NCBI GenBank assembly: GCA_018648265.1
Contig: JABGRN010000007.1
Span: 42,915 to 106,914, forward strand
DNA length: 64,000 bases
Direction of reading: 5' to 3'
Origin: Prolixibacteraceae bacterium
Lineage (GTDB): Bacteria > Bacteroidota > Bacteroidia > Bacteroidales > Prolixibacteraceae
Shown piece by piece: positions 9,557 to 20,000 of this stretch. Under the pieces are notes generated by a model. The model was given only the letters and a program-made list of their open reading frames with translations, was not told the origin of the DNA and did not search any database. Position numbers and translations under genes: made by a program. How positions within the stretch are numbered: the first letter of the stretch is position 1; each line of letters starts with the position of its first letter.

Positions 9557-10737
9557 TATTTTATTTTATAATTTTTTTCATCATTTTTTTCAAATGCGGT
9601 TGTTGAGACTTTTGCCAGGTACTCAAAAACTTCTTCTTTGTTTTGTTTTAGATCTAATTTGCCACTTATCTTTATCGATCCCAACATTGGATCTTCAAAC
9701 TGAATATTTATATCGTAATACCTTTCCAGTCTTTTAATTACCCTGTTCATGTCGAGGTTTTCGAAGCTTAGCAAACCATCGATCCATGACACATAGAAAT
9801 CGGTATTTACATTTGTGACTTTCGATAATTTTGTGCTTTTATCGAAAGAGGCAAGTTGGTTAGGTTTAAGTATAATTTCGTTTTCAAATTTTGTTTCGCC
9901 AATCTGCCTGATAGACACGCTCCCCTTTTTTAATACTGTTTGAATAACATTGTCTTCGGGGTAAGCCGAAATATTAAATTGGGTTCCAAGGACTTTTATT
10001 TCCAGTGCTGAAGTTTGAACCAGAAATGGTTTGTTATTATCTTTTGCAACATCAAAATATGCTTCACCAAACAAAACAACCTCCCTGGTTTTATTCATAA
10101 AAACTGAGGGGTAAATTAAACGGCTCCCGGCATTTAGCCAAACTACTGTATTGTCGCATAAAACAACTTTCGAACTACTGCCATGCGGCATTACCAGTTG
10201 ATTCATTATTGATAGTTCAACGGCAATAACAATACTATCCTCGTTTAATACAATTTTCCCCGAATTTCTATAGTCTAGTGTTGATTCCCCGTTTTTTAAC
10301 GGAATACTTTTTCCCTCAGGTAAAATTAACATCGGGCCGTTTACGGTTGGGGGGATTTTTATTTCGCTTACATATTTAACCAGGTCCTCTTTACCGATAC
10401 TGAAATAAACAACTGATGCCCCAACAGAAAAAAACAAAATTGCCACAGCCGCGTATTTGAAAAAATTATTTAGCCTTTTCTTTTGCGTAATCCTTTTGTC
10501 CACTCCATCAAGTCTCTTTGAAATATCATAAGCAAGCTTTAATTTTTCGGCTTCAGAGAGCATGTTATTTATCAAGTTTATGTTCCTCAATTTTAATTTG
10601 AGTTCAAGAATCATGTTCGCTTCTTGAGGGTGTTCCTCGATATAACTATCCCAATACAAATCTAATTCTATCGTTGGGTTGAAAATCCATTTAATAAAAA
10701 ACGGATTCTCGATAATGTCTTTGTAATTATTCATCAA
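9556..10737 (-). CDS. FecR-type anti-sigma factor
   Basis: Membrane-bound anti-sigma factor of 393 residues. The cytoplasmic N-terminal part (about 1-90) would bind the sigma factor. One transmembrane helix lies at about 92-113 (FKYAAVAILFFSVGASVVYF). The periplasmic FecR domain (about 185-290) has MPHGSSSKVVLCDNTVVWLNAGSRL and VVLFGEAYFDVAKD. A C-terminal DUF4974/STN-like part (about 320-390, LSFENLDMNRVIKRLERYYDINIQF) would contact the STN domain of SusC. It lies between the sigma gene and susC, the standard order. Start at the MM pair; the second Met is equally possible. Confidence 0.94.
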   Translation of the reverse strand: MMNNYKDIIENPFFIKWIFNPTIELDLYWDSYIEEHPQEANMILELKLKLRNINLINNMLSEAEKLKLAYDISKRLDGVDKRITQKKRLNNFFKYAAVAILFFSVGASVVYFSIGKEDLVKYVSEIKIPPTVNGPMLILPEGKSIPLKNGESTLDYRNSGKIVLNEDSIVIAVELSIMNQLVMPHGSSSKVVLCDNTVVWLNAGSRLIYPSVFMNKTREVVLFGEAYFDVAKDNNKPFLVQTSALEIKVLGTQFNISAYPEDNVIQTVLKKGSVSIRQIGETKFENEIILKPNQLASFDKSTKLSKVTNVNTDFYVSWIDGLLSFENLDMNRVIKRLERYYDINIQFEDPMLGSIKISGKLDLKQNKEEVFEYLAKVSTTAFEKNDEKNYKIK

Positions 10738-10820
10738 TTTTTCGCGATTTAATTATAAGAGAAGGTTAGTATTGAAAAGGGACAAAATAGAGAAAGAAAA
10801 TTAATGTGTTTTAAAACACA

Positions 10821-11432
10821 TTAAAATAAAATTAGTGATTTATTTTTGAAATTTTTGCGCAACCCGGAAATTATACGGTACACCTGCTTTTTAACTGTAT
10901 CGGGATTCATCCCAATAAGTTGCCCAATTTCTTTATAAGTTAGGTTGCTGTTAAATTTATAAAAAAGCAATTCGCGGTAGTTTTCATCCATTTCATTTAA
11001 AGCTTTGTTTAAAACCTGTAACCTTATTTGTTCAGTTTCGTTTTGGATGTAATCTTCTTCTAAATTGAATTTAATTTCGAAAGTAAAAAAATCTGATTCT
11101 TCGATATTTTTAAACTTCCTACTCAGTAGCAGTTTTTTTTGAATTAACCTTTTTAATGCTTTAAATAAGTAAAATTCAAGGCTTTCGGGTTTATGTAAGT
11201 CTATCTTGTACCTATAAATATCGATAAACAAATCCTGAATGGAATCAAAAACAATATCCCTGTTGTTTGTAATTTTTGAACCATAAGCAAAAAGGGAATC
11301 AATATATTCAGAGTAAATTTCTTGAAAAGCAAACCTGTCACCAGATTTAAATCTGGACCATGTGGTTTTCCAATAGGTTTTATCTTTAAAAAGATTGCTC
11401 TTTTTTTTTGATTTGGCCAAAGTTAGTATCAA
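10821..11432 (-). CDS. ECF RNA polymerase sigma factor
   Basis: Extracytoplasmic-function sigma-70 factor of about 200 residues, expected to drive the susCD locus when released by the neighbouring FecR. Region 2 (about 30-75) contains FAFQEIYSEYIDSLFAYGSKI and IVFDSIQDLFIDIYRY. Region 4 (about 140-195) contains LNEMDENYRELLFYKFNSNLTYKEIG and a helix-turn-helix with MNPDTVKKQVYRI. The reading frame has no ATG before region 4 and a TAA immediately upstream of the TTG at 11430-11432. Translation must therefore start at a non-ATG codon, either this TTG or the in-frame TTG four codons later. TAACTTTG, a match to the Bacteroidota -7 element, overlaps this start zone. Confidence 0.9.
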   Translation of the reverse strand: MILTLAKSKKKSNLFKDKTYWKTTWSRFKSGDRFAFQEIYSEYIDSLFAYGSKITNNRDIVFDSIQDLFIDIYRYKIDLHKPESLEFYLFKALKRLIQKKLLLSRKFKNIEESDFFTFEIKFNLEEDYIQNETEQIRLQVLNKALNEMDENYRELLFYKFNSNLTYKEIGQLIGMNPDTVKKQVYRIISGLRKNFKNKSLILF

Positions 11433-11596
11433 TTAGGTTGTCTCAAAATTATTAAAAAACTTAGCAAAAACAAGGTTTACTTCAACACTTATCCCTTATT
11501 TTTTCATTAGAATTTAATACCTTGTACAAATTCAAAACAGTTTATTTCTTTTTGATTTACAGTTACCTAAAAACAATAAGTTTAAATATCAATCTT

Positions 11597-12595
11597 ATGT
11601 TTAAATCCTATAAACAAATTGGTTTAATTAACACACAGGAATTATTTCAAAAAGCTTTTGCAGGTCAATACGCAATCCCGGCCTACAATTTTAACAATTT
11701 AGAACAGATGCAGGCAATTGTTGAAGCAGCAGTTGAAGCTCAATCGCCTGTAATATTAATGGTTACCGAAAGTGCTTTGAATTATATCAAAAAATCAATC
11801 CTTCCATTTTTAACAAAGGGTGCTGTAAATTATGCATTAAAATTAAATTCCGGGAAACCGATCCCCCTCGTCCTACATCTCGATCACGGTCATGGATTTG
11901 AGATTTGTAAAGAGTGTGTAGATATCGGGTTTTCATCGGTTATGATTGACGGGTCGATGTTATCGTATGGCGAGAATATTAAGTTAACTAAAAAAGTAGC
12001 TGATTATGCACACCAATTTGATGTTTCTGTTGAAGGTGAATTGGGTGTTTTAGCAGGAATTGAAGATAATGCTGAAGCAGCAAAATCGGTTTACACGAAT
12101 CCTGAAGATGTTTCTGATTTTATCCAAAAAACGGGTGTCGATTCCCTGGCTATTTCAATCGGCACTTCGCACGGCCCAAATAAATTCAAGCCTGAACAAT
12201 GCACTTATAAAAATGGTGTGCCAATTCCTCCTGCATTACGTTTCGACATCCTCGAAAAAATTGGAAAACAATTACCTGGCTTCCCTATTGTTTTGCATGG
12301 CTCTTCTTCCATTCCCCGCCAATTGGTCGATAGCATTAATAATAATGGGGGTGATATTAAAAATGCTATCGGAATTCCTGAAGAACAATTACGCAAAGCT
12401 TCAACTTCATCGGTTTGTAAAATAAATATCGATGCTGATGGTAGATTGGCAACCACCGCGACTATCCGAAAAATTTTCAATAATGAGCCTACCGAATTTA
12501 ACCCCCGAAATTATTTGGGAAAAGCAAAAATCGAGATGAAAGAAATTTATAAACACAAAATAATAAACCTGTTTGGGTCGGGTAACACCATTTAG
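11597..12595 (+). CDS. Class II fructose-bisphosphate aldolase
   Basis: Zinc-dependent class II aldolase that cleaves or forms fructose-1,6-bisphosphate (or a related ketose bisphosphate) in glycolysis/gluconeogenesis. From the ATG at 11597, Asp96 and His97 sit in LVLHLDHGHG, a further zinc His in SIGTSHGPNKF, and another in PIVLHGSSSIP. KINIDADGRLA matches the substrate-phosphate region. The reading frame runs upstream to a TTG at 11522, but those 25 residues are a Phe/Tyr-rich extension. MFKSYKQIGLINTQELFQKAF matches the usual start of the family, so 11597 was chosen. The length of 332 residues is normal. It is divergent from the sigma gene. Tagatose-bisphosphate aldolase is the alternative. 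Confidence 0.9.
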   Translation: MFKSYKQIGLINTQELFQKAFAGQYAIPAYNFNNLEQMQAIVEAAVEAQSPVILMVTESALNYIKKSILPFLTKGAVNYALKLNSGKPIPLVLHLDHGHGFEICKECVDIGFSSVMIDGSMLSYGENIKLTKKVADYAHQFDVSVEGELGVLAGIEDNAEAAKSVYTNPEDVSDFIQKTGVDSLAISIGTSHGPNKFKPEQCTYKNGVPIPPALRFDILEKIGKQLPGFPIVLHGSSSIPRQLVDSINNNGGDIKNAIGIPEEQLRKASTSSVCKINIDADGRLATTATIRKIFNNEPTEFNPRNYLGKAKIEMKEIYKHKIINLFGSGNTI

Positions 12596-12639
12596 ATTCT
12601 GATTTAAAAGCCTGCATTCGAAATTATTAATCTCAATAG

Positions 12640-13752
12640 TTAAGGGGCCTCTCTAACTGTGAGAGGCAAATCTTCCGTCTCGTATGCCTGGTTCCGGTAC
12701 CTTGGCACAAAACCGGAATCTTGAATTGCTTGTTGAATTCCGCTTGCATTCATTTTGTATCTTGCCCCGGCAGCCGAAACTACATTTTCTTCCATCATTA
12801 TCGAGCCAAAATCGTTGGCACCACCATGCAAACAAAGTTGTCCAGTTGTTGCACCAACCGTTAACCACGACGCTTGTATATTTATTACATTGTTCAACAT
12901 AATACGACTTATAGCAATTAGCCGCAAATAATCATTGGCAGTAGAAGTATTTCTGATTCCCTGTTTTTGAAGAGTTGTTCCTTCGTCCATAAAAGGCCAT
13001 GGCACGAAAGTTACAAAACCGTGTGCACCTTCCGGTTTTTCGTTTTGAACCTGACGTAGAAAAACCAAATGCTCAATCCGTTCTTTTTTTGTTTCAATAT
13101 GGCCAAACATCATTGTTGCCGAAGTTACCAAGTTCATTTTATGGGCTTCGCGCATAACATCTAACCACTCCTGTGTATTGCATTTTCCTGGCGAAATGGA
13201 TTTCCGCACCCGATCGGAAAGAATTTCGGCTCCGGCACCAGGCAGGCTGTCCATTCCTGAATCGACTAAAATTTCCAATACTTCGCGATAACTTTTTCGT
13301 TCTTTTTTCGAAAGAAACACAATTTCCGGTGGACCAAGAGTGTGCAATTTTAAAACCGGGTAACGTCTTTTTAATTCCGAAAAAAGATTAGTGTAAAAAT
13401 CAAGTCCGAGTTTAGGGTGCATTCCACCCTGCATTAATAATTGCCGTCCGCCCGCCTTTAACAGTTCCGCTGTTTTTTCGCAATATTCATCAATGCTTGT
13501 TATGTACTGCGCTTCTTCGTTAATTTTACAATGAAAATTACAAAACTTGCACCCCGAAATACATACATTGGTAATATTTACATTGCGGTCAATTATCCAA
13601 CCTACCCTATTCCCCGGAACCTGCAACTGGCGACATTCGTTAGCCACCAACATTAATTCGTTGGTTGGAACCTGTTCGTAAATAAACAATCCTTCTTCAA
13701 ATGTCAATGGCTCCAACCTAATTGCTTTTATTAAAATCTTATCTGCCACCAT
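12640..13752 (-). CDS. mqnC: Cyclic dehypoxanthinyl futalosine synthase (MqnC), radical SAM
   Basis: Radical S-adenosylmethionine enzyme of the futalosine route to menaquinone, forming cyclic dehypoxanthinyl futalosine. The 4Fe-4S motif is CISGCKFC (Cys64, Cys68, Cys71), after GWIIDRNVNITNV, which is typical for MqnC. SPGKCNTQEWLDVMREAHKM, ATMMFGHIETKKERIEHL and NDFGSIMMEENVVSAAG are family hallmarks. MqnE is the close alternative, but the GWIIDRN...CKFC context and the IQASWLTVG segment favour MqnC. The length of 370 residues is normal. It is transcribed divergently from the aminopeptidase gene. It implies menaquinone-based respiration by the futalosine pathway. Confidence 0.88.
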   Translation of the reverse strand: MVADKILIKAIRLEPLTFEEGLFIYEQVPTNELMLVANECRQLQVPGNRVGWIIDRNVNITNVCISGCKFCNFHCKINEEAQYITSIDEYCEKTAELLKAGGRQLLMQGGMHPKLGLDFYTNLFSELKRRYPVLKLHTLGPPEIVFLSKKERKSYREVLEILVDSGMDSLPGAGAEILSDRVRKSISPGKCNTQEWLDVMREAHKMNLVTSATMMFGHIETKKERIEHLVFLRQVQNEKPEGAHGFVTFVPWPFMDEGTTLQKQGIRNTSTANDYLRLIAISRIMLNNVINIQASWLTVGATTGQLCLHGGANDFGSIMMEENVVSAAGARYKMNASGIQQAIQDSGFVPRYRNQAYETEDLPLTVREAP

Positions 13753-13840
13753 GTAAACTTACAGCTCCTCTCTGTGTTTATTTTACTTGTTCGATGCCGA
13801 ACATTATTAATTGTATTATTTTTAGAAAAAATTTAAATCT

Positions 13841-15262
13841 ATGCTACCAAAAATTTCAAAAATAACAGAATTAAAAGAAAATACTTCAACTGTCAGGTTA
13901 TTTGACAACTTAAGCCAATTTCCCCATTCTTTTCTTATCGACAATGAATTGGAGTATTTAAAAAACAAATTAGAAAAAGAAAACGACTGTACAATTTACA
14001 GGCATCCTAATTTGCTCTTTTTCAACAAAGTTAAAGAAGAAAAAGAAAAACACCTTCAAAAGGAGGCTGCCCGAAAAGCCGGGTCAAAATTGTTTGATCT
14101 TTTAAAAACAGAAAAAATAAAATCTGTACAATTATTAAATTTCAGCAAATATGAATTAATGTTGCCATTTATCGAAGGGCTTTTACTTTCAGGATATTCA
14201 TTTTCAAAATATAAAAAAGAAAAGGATGAATTTGATTTAGATGAAATTTTAATTTCTGACAAAAAAACAAACACATCGCAAACTGAGGAGTTAAAATTTT
14301 TAACGCAGGCAGTTTTTTACGCTCGTAACCTGGTAAACGAGCCTCTCTCCTTTTTAACTGCAACAAAATTCTCTGAAGAAATTGAAAGATTAGGTGAGAA
14401 GGCAGGGTTTTCAGTCGAGGTTTTCAACAAGAAAAAAATTGAATCGCTTAAAATGGGCGGTTTGTTGGCTGTAAACAAAGGAAGCATCGACCCGCCAACT
14501 TTCAACATCCTGGAATGGAAACCAGAAAATGCCAAAAATAAAGAACCTGTAGTTTTGGTTGGTAAAGGAATTGTTTTCGACACCGGTGGATTAAGTTTAA
14601 AACCCACTCCAAAATCGATGGATTATATGAAATGTGACATGGCTGGGGGTGCTGTCGCGGCAGCCACCATTTACGCCGTTGCAAAAAACAAATTGCCGGT
14701 TCATGTGCTTGCCCTCATTCCTGCCACCGACAACCGCCCCGATGGAAATGCGTATGTTCCGGGCGATGTAATTACCATGTTCGACGGAACAACCGTGGAA
14801 ATAAAAAACACAGATGCGGAAGGCCGTCTGATTTTGGCAGATGCTTTAAGTTATGCGAAAAAATATTCACCAAAACTGGTAATCGATATTGCAACTTTAA
14901 CCGGATCGGCAGAAATTATTGCCGGATCGCATGCCATAGTTGGAATGGGGAATTCAAAAGAAAATCTTCAAAAACTAAAAAAAACCGGCGAAGAAACTTA
15001 TGAACGAATTATTGAAGTCCCACTTTGGGAAGAATATTCAAAACCGCTGGAATCGACAATTGCCGATTTAAATAACCTGGGAGGCCGGGAAGCACAAACA
15101 ACAATTGCCGGAAAATTTCTGGAACATTTTACCGATTTCAATTGGATTCACCTCGATGCTGCAGGGGTTTCATTTAATTTTGAAAAATACAATTATCGTC
15201 CAGTTGGTGGTACAGGCTTTGGTACGCGCCTTCTATATAACTTTTTGAAAAAACTCAATTAA
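13841..15262 (+). CDS. pepA: M17 leucyl aminopeptidase
   Basis: Cytosolic leucyl aminopeptidase of peptidase family M17, removing N-terminal residues from peptides with two metal ions. The catalytic C-terminal domain shows VGKGIVFDTGGLSLKP (Lys and Asp), MKCDMAGGAVAAATI (Asp), ATDNRPDGNAYVPGD and the signature NTDAEGRLILADAL (Asp, Glu, Arg). The N-terminal domain (residues 1-150) is divergent, as usual. The length of 473 residues is normal. It is followed 60 bp later by pdxA on the same strand. Confidence 0.92.
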   Translation: MLPKISKITELKENTSTVRLFDNLSQFPHSFLIDNELEYLKNKLEKENDCTIYRHPNLLFFNKVKEEKEKHLQKEAARKAGSKLFDLLKTEKIKSVQLLNFSKYELMLPFIEGLLLSGYSFSKYKKEKDEFDLDEILISDKKTNTSQTEELKFLTQAVFYARNLVNEPLSFLTATKFSEEIERLGEKAGFSVEVFNKKKIESLKMGGLLAVNKGSIDPPTFNILEWKPENAKNKEPVVLVGKGIVFDTGGLSLKPTPKSMDYMKCDMAGGAVAAATIYAVAKNKLPVHVLALIPATDNRPDGNAYVPGDVITMFDGTTVEIKNTDAEGRLILADALSYAKKYSPKLVIDIATLTGSAEIIAGSHAIVGMGNSKENLQKLKKTGEETYERIIEVPLWEEYSKPLESTIADLNNLGGREAQTTIAGKFLEHFTDFNWIHLDAAGVSFNFEKYNYRPVGGTGFGTRLLYNFLKKLN

Positions 15263-15321
15263 AAACGTAACTTTGCCCCTCATTTTTTAAGTGATTTTCT
15301 ATTTATCTGAAACTGAATAAT

Positions 15322-16425
15322 ATGACACAAAAAAATATAATTAAAGTAGGTATTTCGCACGGCGACATTAATGGGATTGGTTACGAGATAATCATGAAAA
15401 CACTACTCGATCCGCGAATCCTTGAAATGTGTACACCCATTATTTACGGATCGCCAAAAGTTGCTGCATACCATCGAAAGGCCTTAAATATAAACAACCT
15501 CAGTTTTAACCATATACGTACTACTAAAGAAGCAAACCAGCGAAGGGTTCACATAATTAATTGTATAGACGACAGTGTCAGGGTTGAATTAGGGAAATCC
15601 ACAACCCTCGCCGGGGAATCATCTTTTATGGCATTAGATCGTGCGGTGTTTGATCTCGAAAAAGGAGATATTGATGTTTTGGTTACTTCACCAATTAACA
15701 AAGACAATATTCAAAGCGAAAATTTTGATTTCCCGGGACACACCGAATTTCTGGCCCAAAATTTCAACACCAAAAATTATGCTATGTTAATGGTTAGCGA
15801 AACCATGAAAATAGGTGTTGTAACTTCACATATCCCAATTTCCCGTGTTGCTCAAAATTTATCGAAAGAAGCAATTTTGTCAAAAATCAGGATTATTGCA
15901 AAATCGTTGAATCAAGACTTTGCGATAAGCAGGCCACGAATTGCTGTTTTTGGATTGAATCCACACGCCGGAGATAATGGTTTACTCGGAAATGAAGAAA
16001 AAGATATTATTATCCCTGCAATTATTCAGGCTAAAAAAGAAGGAATTATAGCACTCGGGCCTTATTCTGCCGACGGATTTTTTGGCTCCAATGATTACCG
16101 GAAATTCGATGCTATTTTAGCTATGTACCACGACCAGGGATTAATACCATTTAAACTGGCATCCTTCGAAAGAGGTGTAAATTATACTGCCGGGCTACCC
16201 GTGGTACGTACTTCTCCTGCGCACGGCACGGCATATTCACTCGCTGGTGAGGATAAAGCATCTCCAGAATCGTTCAGGCAGGCCCTGTACCTGGCCATCG
16301 ATATCCATAAAAACCGGATGTTATACAAAGAAATTTCAAAAAACCCTCTTATAAGACACGAAATTAATCCTGCCCAGGTAGATGAAAGCGTGGATATTGA
16401 AGCAGGGGAAAACGAGCTTAATTAG
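15322..16425 (+). CDS. pdxA: 4-hydroxythreonine-4-phosphate dehydrogenase
   Basis: NAD-dependent PdxA, which oxidises 4-phosphohydroxy-L-threonine in the DXP-dependent pyridoxal phosphate pathway. The metal-binding histidines are visible in DFPGHTEFLA, AMYHDQGLIPFK and TSPAHGTAYSLAG. GISHGDINGIGYEII at the N-terminus and FGLNPHAGDNGLLG are family hallmarks. The length of 367 residues is within range. It is followed 26 bp later by ruvA and probably belongs to a pepA-pdxA-ruvA-sprA transcription unit. Confidence 0.95.
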   Translation: MTQKNIIKVGISHGDINGIGYEIIMKTLLDPRILEMCTPIIYGSPKVAAYHRKALNINNLSFNHIRTTKEANQRRVHIINCIDDSVRVELGKSTTLAGESSFMALDRAVFDLEKGDIDVLVTSPINKDNIQSENFDFPGHTEFLAQNFNTKNYAMLMVSETMKIGVVTSHIPISRVAQNLSKEAILSKIRIIAKSLNQDFAISRPRIAVFGLNPHAGDNGLLGNEEKDIIIPAIIQAKKEGIIALGPYSADGFFGSNDYRKFDAILAMYHDQGLIPFKLASFERGVNYTAGLPVVRTSPAHGTAYSLAGEDKASPESFRQALYLAIDIHKNRMLYKEISKNPLIRHEINPAQVDESVDIEAGENELN

Positions 16426-16451
16426 TAAGTTTAAATTAAATTTGGATTAAG

Positions 16452-17033
16452 ATGTACGAATATATCCGTGGTAACATTACAGAACTCAATCCGACAAACA
16501 TTATTATTGAAGGTAACAATATTGGCTATTTCGTGAATATTTCGTTAAACACGTACAGCAAGTTAAACGGGAAAAAAGAAGCACTAATTCTTATCCATCA
16601 AATAGTACGCGAAGACGCCCATATTTTATATGGTTTTGCCGACAAAAACGAACGCGATTTGTTTCGAAACCTGATATCGGTTAATGGCGTTGGTGCCAGC
16701 ATTGCAATTATGATGCTTTCATCGTTGAATTCAGACGAAATTGTAGCTGCTGTAACAAGCGAAAAAGTTGATGTTTTAAAAGGGATCAAGGGAATTGGCA
16801 CCAAAACTGCCCAACGCATAATAATCGATCTAAAAGATAAGTTCGGAAAATTACCAGAAACAGGCCAATTTTTATATTCGCCAGACAATAGTATCCGAAT
16901 TGAATCGTTATCAGCATTAGTCATGCTCGGATTCGCTAAAAAGGATGCTGAAAAAATTGTCGTGAAAATAGTTCAGGAACAACCAGGGGCAACGGTTGAG
17001 AGTGTGATTAAACAAGCTTTAAAACGGTTATAA
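16452..17033 (+). CDS. ruvA: Holliday junction branch-migration protein RuvA
   Basis: RuvA tetramer subunit that binds four-way junctions and loads the RuvB motor. Domain I is an OB-fold (1-65, MYEYIRGNITELNPTNIIIE). Domain II has two helix-hairpin-helix motifs (ISVNGVGASIAIMML and LKGIKGIGTKTAQRIIIDLKDK). Domain III (about 145-193) contacts RuvB (ALVMLGFAKKDAEKIV). The length of 193 residues is normal. It ends 6 bp before sprA; this ruvA-sprA adjacency is common in Bacteroidota. Confidence 0.97.
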   Translation: MYEYIRGNITELNPTNIIIEGNNIGYFVNISLNTYSKLNGKKEALILIHQIVREDAHILYGFADKNERDLFRNLISVNGVGASIAIMMLSSLNSDEIVAAVTSEKVDVLKGIKGIGTKTAQRIIIDLKDKFGKLPETGQFLYSPDNSIRIESLSALVMLGFAKKDAEKIVVKIVQEQPGATVESVIKQALKRL

Positions 17034-17039
17034 ACAGGA

Positions 17040-20000
17040 ATGGAATTGACCCGGAATTTAAAAAACATATTCTTCTTTTACCTACTTATTGTCTCACTAA
17101 CTTTCGCTAAAAAAGGTGTTGGTGCAGATATAAGTACGTCAACAGATATGGTAGTAATTCAAACCATCGACACTGTTGAAATTGACACCATTGGACCACT
17201 TCCTTTTCCGTTTGAAGACCAACCCGCTTTTGGGCAACTTGACCAGGATTCATTAAAACTATTTCTAAACAAACCAAGTAATATTAAGTATGAAATTGAA
17301 TACGATCCCGTAACTGGTGAGTACGTATTTTACGAAAAAATTGGGAACCTGAATTATCGTTTGCCACAAACTATGTCTTTAGACGATTATGTTGATTACG
17401 ATTTCGAAAAATCAATTAAAGACTACTGGAAAGAACGGACAAAGATCCAGGATTTGGAAGCCAAAAACTCACTCATTCCAAAGCTGACCATTGGAGGAGA
17501 AGCATTTAACCGCATTTTTGGTGGCAATACTATTGATATCCAACCACAAGGTTATGTTGAGGTGAGTTTTGGTTACCAGATGAATGCTACCGAAAACCCG
17601 GCTATCCCGGAACGTTTGAGGAAAGTGCCCACTTTCGATTTCGACGAAAAAATACAAATGAACGTGATGGGGCAAATCGGTTCGAAAATGAACATGAGGG
17701 TTAATTACAACACGGAAGCAACGTTCGATTACGAAAACAAAATGAACCTGGAATACACCGGCGACGAAGACGAAATTTTAAAAAGAATTGAAGCCGGGAA
17801 TGTTTCATTGCCTTTAAACGGGTCATTAATTACAGGGGCTTCTAACCTCTTTGGTATTAAGGCCGAAATGCAATTCGGGCGAATGACCCTGACAACTGTA
17901 TTTTCGCAACACAAAGGTGAAACACAAACCGTGGAAACCGAAGGAGGCGCACAGATTTCAAATTTCGAATTATCTGTTGCCGACTACGATGCTAACCGGC
18001 ACTTTTTCCTGGCACAATATTTTCGCGATCACTACGATGAATGGTTGGAAAACACTGCCGTTCCTCGATCGCCAATTCACATTAACAAAGTTGAAATCTG
18101 GATAACAAACAAATCGAATAATTTTACCGAATCGAGAAATATTTTTGCCTTGCAGGATTTAGGTGAACACGACCCAAATATTTATAATCAAGTTCCATCA
18201 TTTCAGGCAACACCTGCCCTGCCCTATCCAGAAAATATATTCCCACATAACGATGCCAATGGTTTGTATTACGAAATGACAAATACACATAACAGTATTC
18301 GTAATGTGGAAAACATAACGGCAGAAATGTCGCAATTTAGCCCGGGATATGTTGGGGGCCAGGATTTCGAGAAAATTGAGCAGGCACGGAAACTGAACCC
18401 TTCTGAATATACAATTAACGAACGTTTGGGATATATTTCGCTAAACACTTCGCTTAATACAGACGAAATTTTGGCAGTAGCATTTAACTATACGTCAAAC
18501 GGAAAAATATTTCAGGTAGGTGAATTTTCAACCGATGGGGTTGATGCTCCACAAACACTGTTATTAAAACTTATCAAAGGGACCAATCTTACGCCCAACC
18601 TGCCGACCTGGAAACTGATGATGAAAAACATCTACAACCTTAATGCTTATCAGCTTTCAAACGATGAGTTCCTTTTTAATGTGGTTTACCAAAACGATTC
18701 AACGGGTACTTACATTAATTACATTCCCGAAGGAAATATAAATGGACAAATCCTTTTAGAGGTGATGAACCTCGACAAACTCAATAAACAACTCGACCCG
18801 TATAAAGACGGTGTTTTCGATTATATTGAAGGGATTACAGTTTATTCAAATAACGGAAGGATAATTTTTCCGGTTATTGAACCCTTTGGATCTCATTTGG
18901 CCAAAGCCATTCAAGACCCTACCCTCATCGAAAAATATACATTCCAGTCGCTTTACGACTCTACCCGTATCTTTGCCCAACAAGATGCAGAACACAATAA
19001 ATTCAGGCTGACAGGTAGTTACAAGGGTTCTTCAAGTTCCGATATTATGTTAGGTGCTTTAAACCTTGCACAGGGTTCGGTAAAAGTAACTGCTGGAGGC
19101 CGCGAATTAATGGAAAATGTGGATTACACCGTTGACTACACATTGGGACGTGTAAAAATTATCAACCAGGCATTGCTCGAAGCAGGAACACCAATCCAGG
19201 TTTCAACCGAGAGCGAAGATCTCTTTACGATGCAACGAAAAACCCTGATGGGGGCACACGCCAATTACGCATTTAACGACAATTTTAATCTGAGTGCAAC
19301 AGCGTTATACATGCACGAAAGGCCATTGACGCAAAAAGTAGATTATGGCGAAGATCCCATTTCAAACTTAATGGTTGGTTTCGACACACGTTATACAACA
19401 GAAAGTATGTTCCTGACCAAAGTCATCGATGCAATTCCGTTCTACAGCACAAAAACACCATCGAGTATTGATTTCGAAGCTGAAATTGCCCAGTTAATCC
19501 CGGGCCATTCGAAAGTTATTGAAAAAAGCGGGACAGCTTATGTTGACGATTTTGAAGGGACAAAAACAACCATCAGTTTAAAAACCCGGCAATCGTGGAC
19601 CCTGGCAAGTACACCGCAGTTTCAATCAAATAATTTCCCCGAAGGAAACTTAACAAATTCGCTGGAATATGGATATAACAGGGCAAAATTGGCATTCTAT
19701 ATTATCGATCCTTTATTTTTAAGAAATAACAGCCTTACCCCCGATCATATTAAAAACGACAATAACCAGCAATCAAATCACTTTGTCCGCGAGATTTTCG
19801 AAAAAGAAATTTTTCCTGCCAAAGAATCTCCGGTTGGGCAACCAACCAATATTCCAGTTTTCGATTTGGCATTCTACCCAACCGAACGTGGACCGTACAA
19901 TTACGATGCACAACCTGGCAATTATTCAGCAGGAATTAATGCCGACGGATCGTTAAAGGCTCCGGAATCACGCTGGGGAGGGATCATGCGAAGAATTGAA

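Noticed and set aside
11522..11596. N-terminal extension of the aldolase from a TTG
   Set aside because: The extra 25 residues are Phe/Tyr/Ile-rich and not part of the family; the ATG at 11597 gives the normal N-terminus.
12647..12667. GCCTCTC/GAGAGGC hairpin at the 3' end of mqnC
   Set aside because: A 7-bp stem inside coding sequence without a T-run on either strand; not convincing as a terminator.
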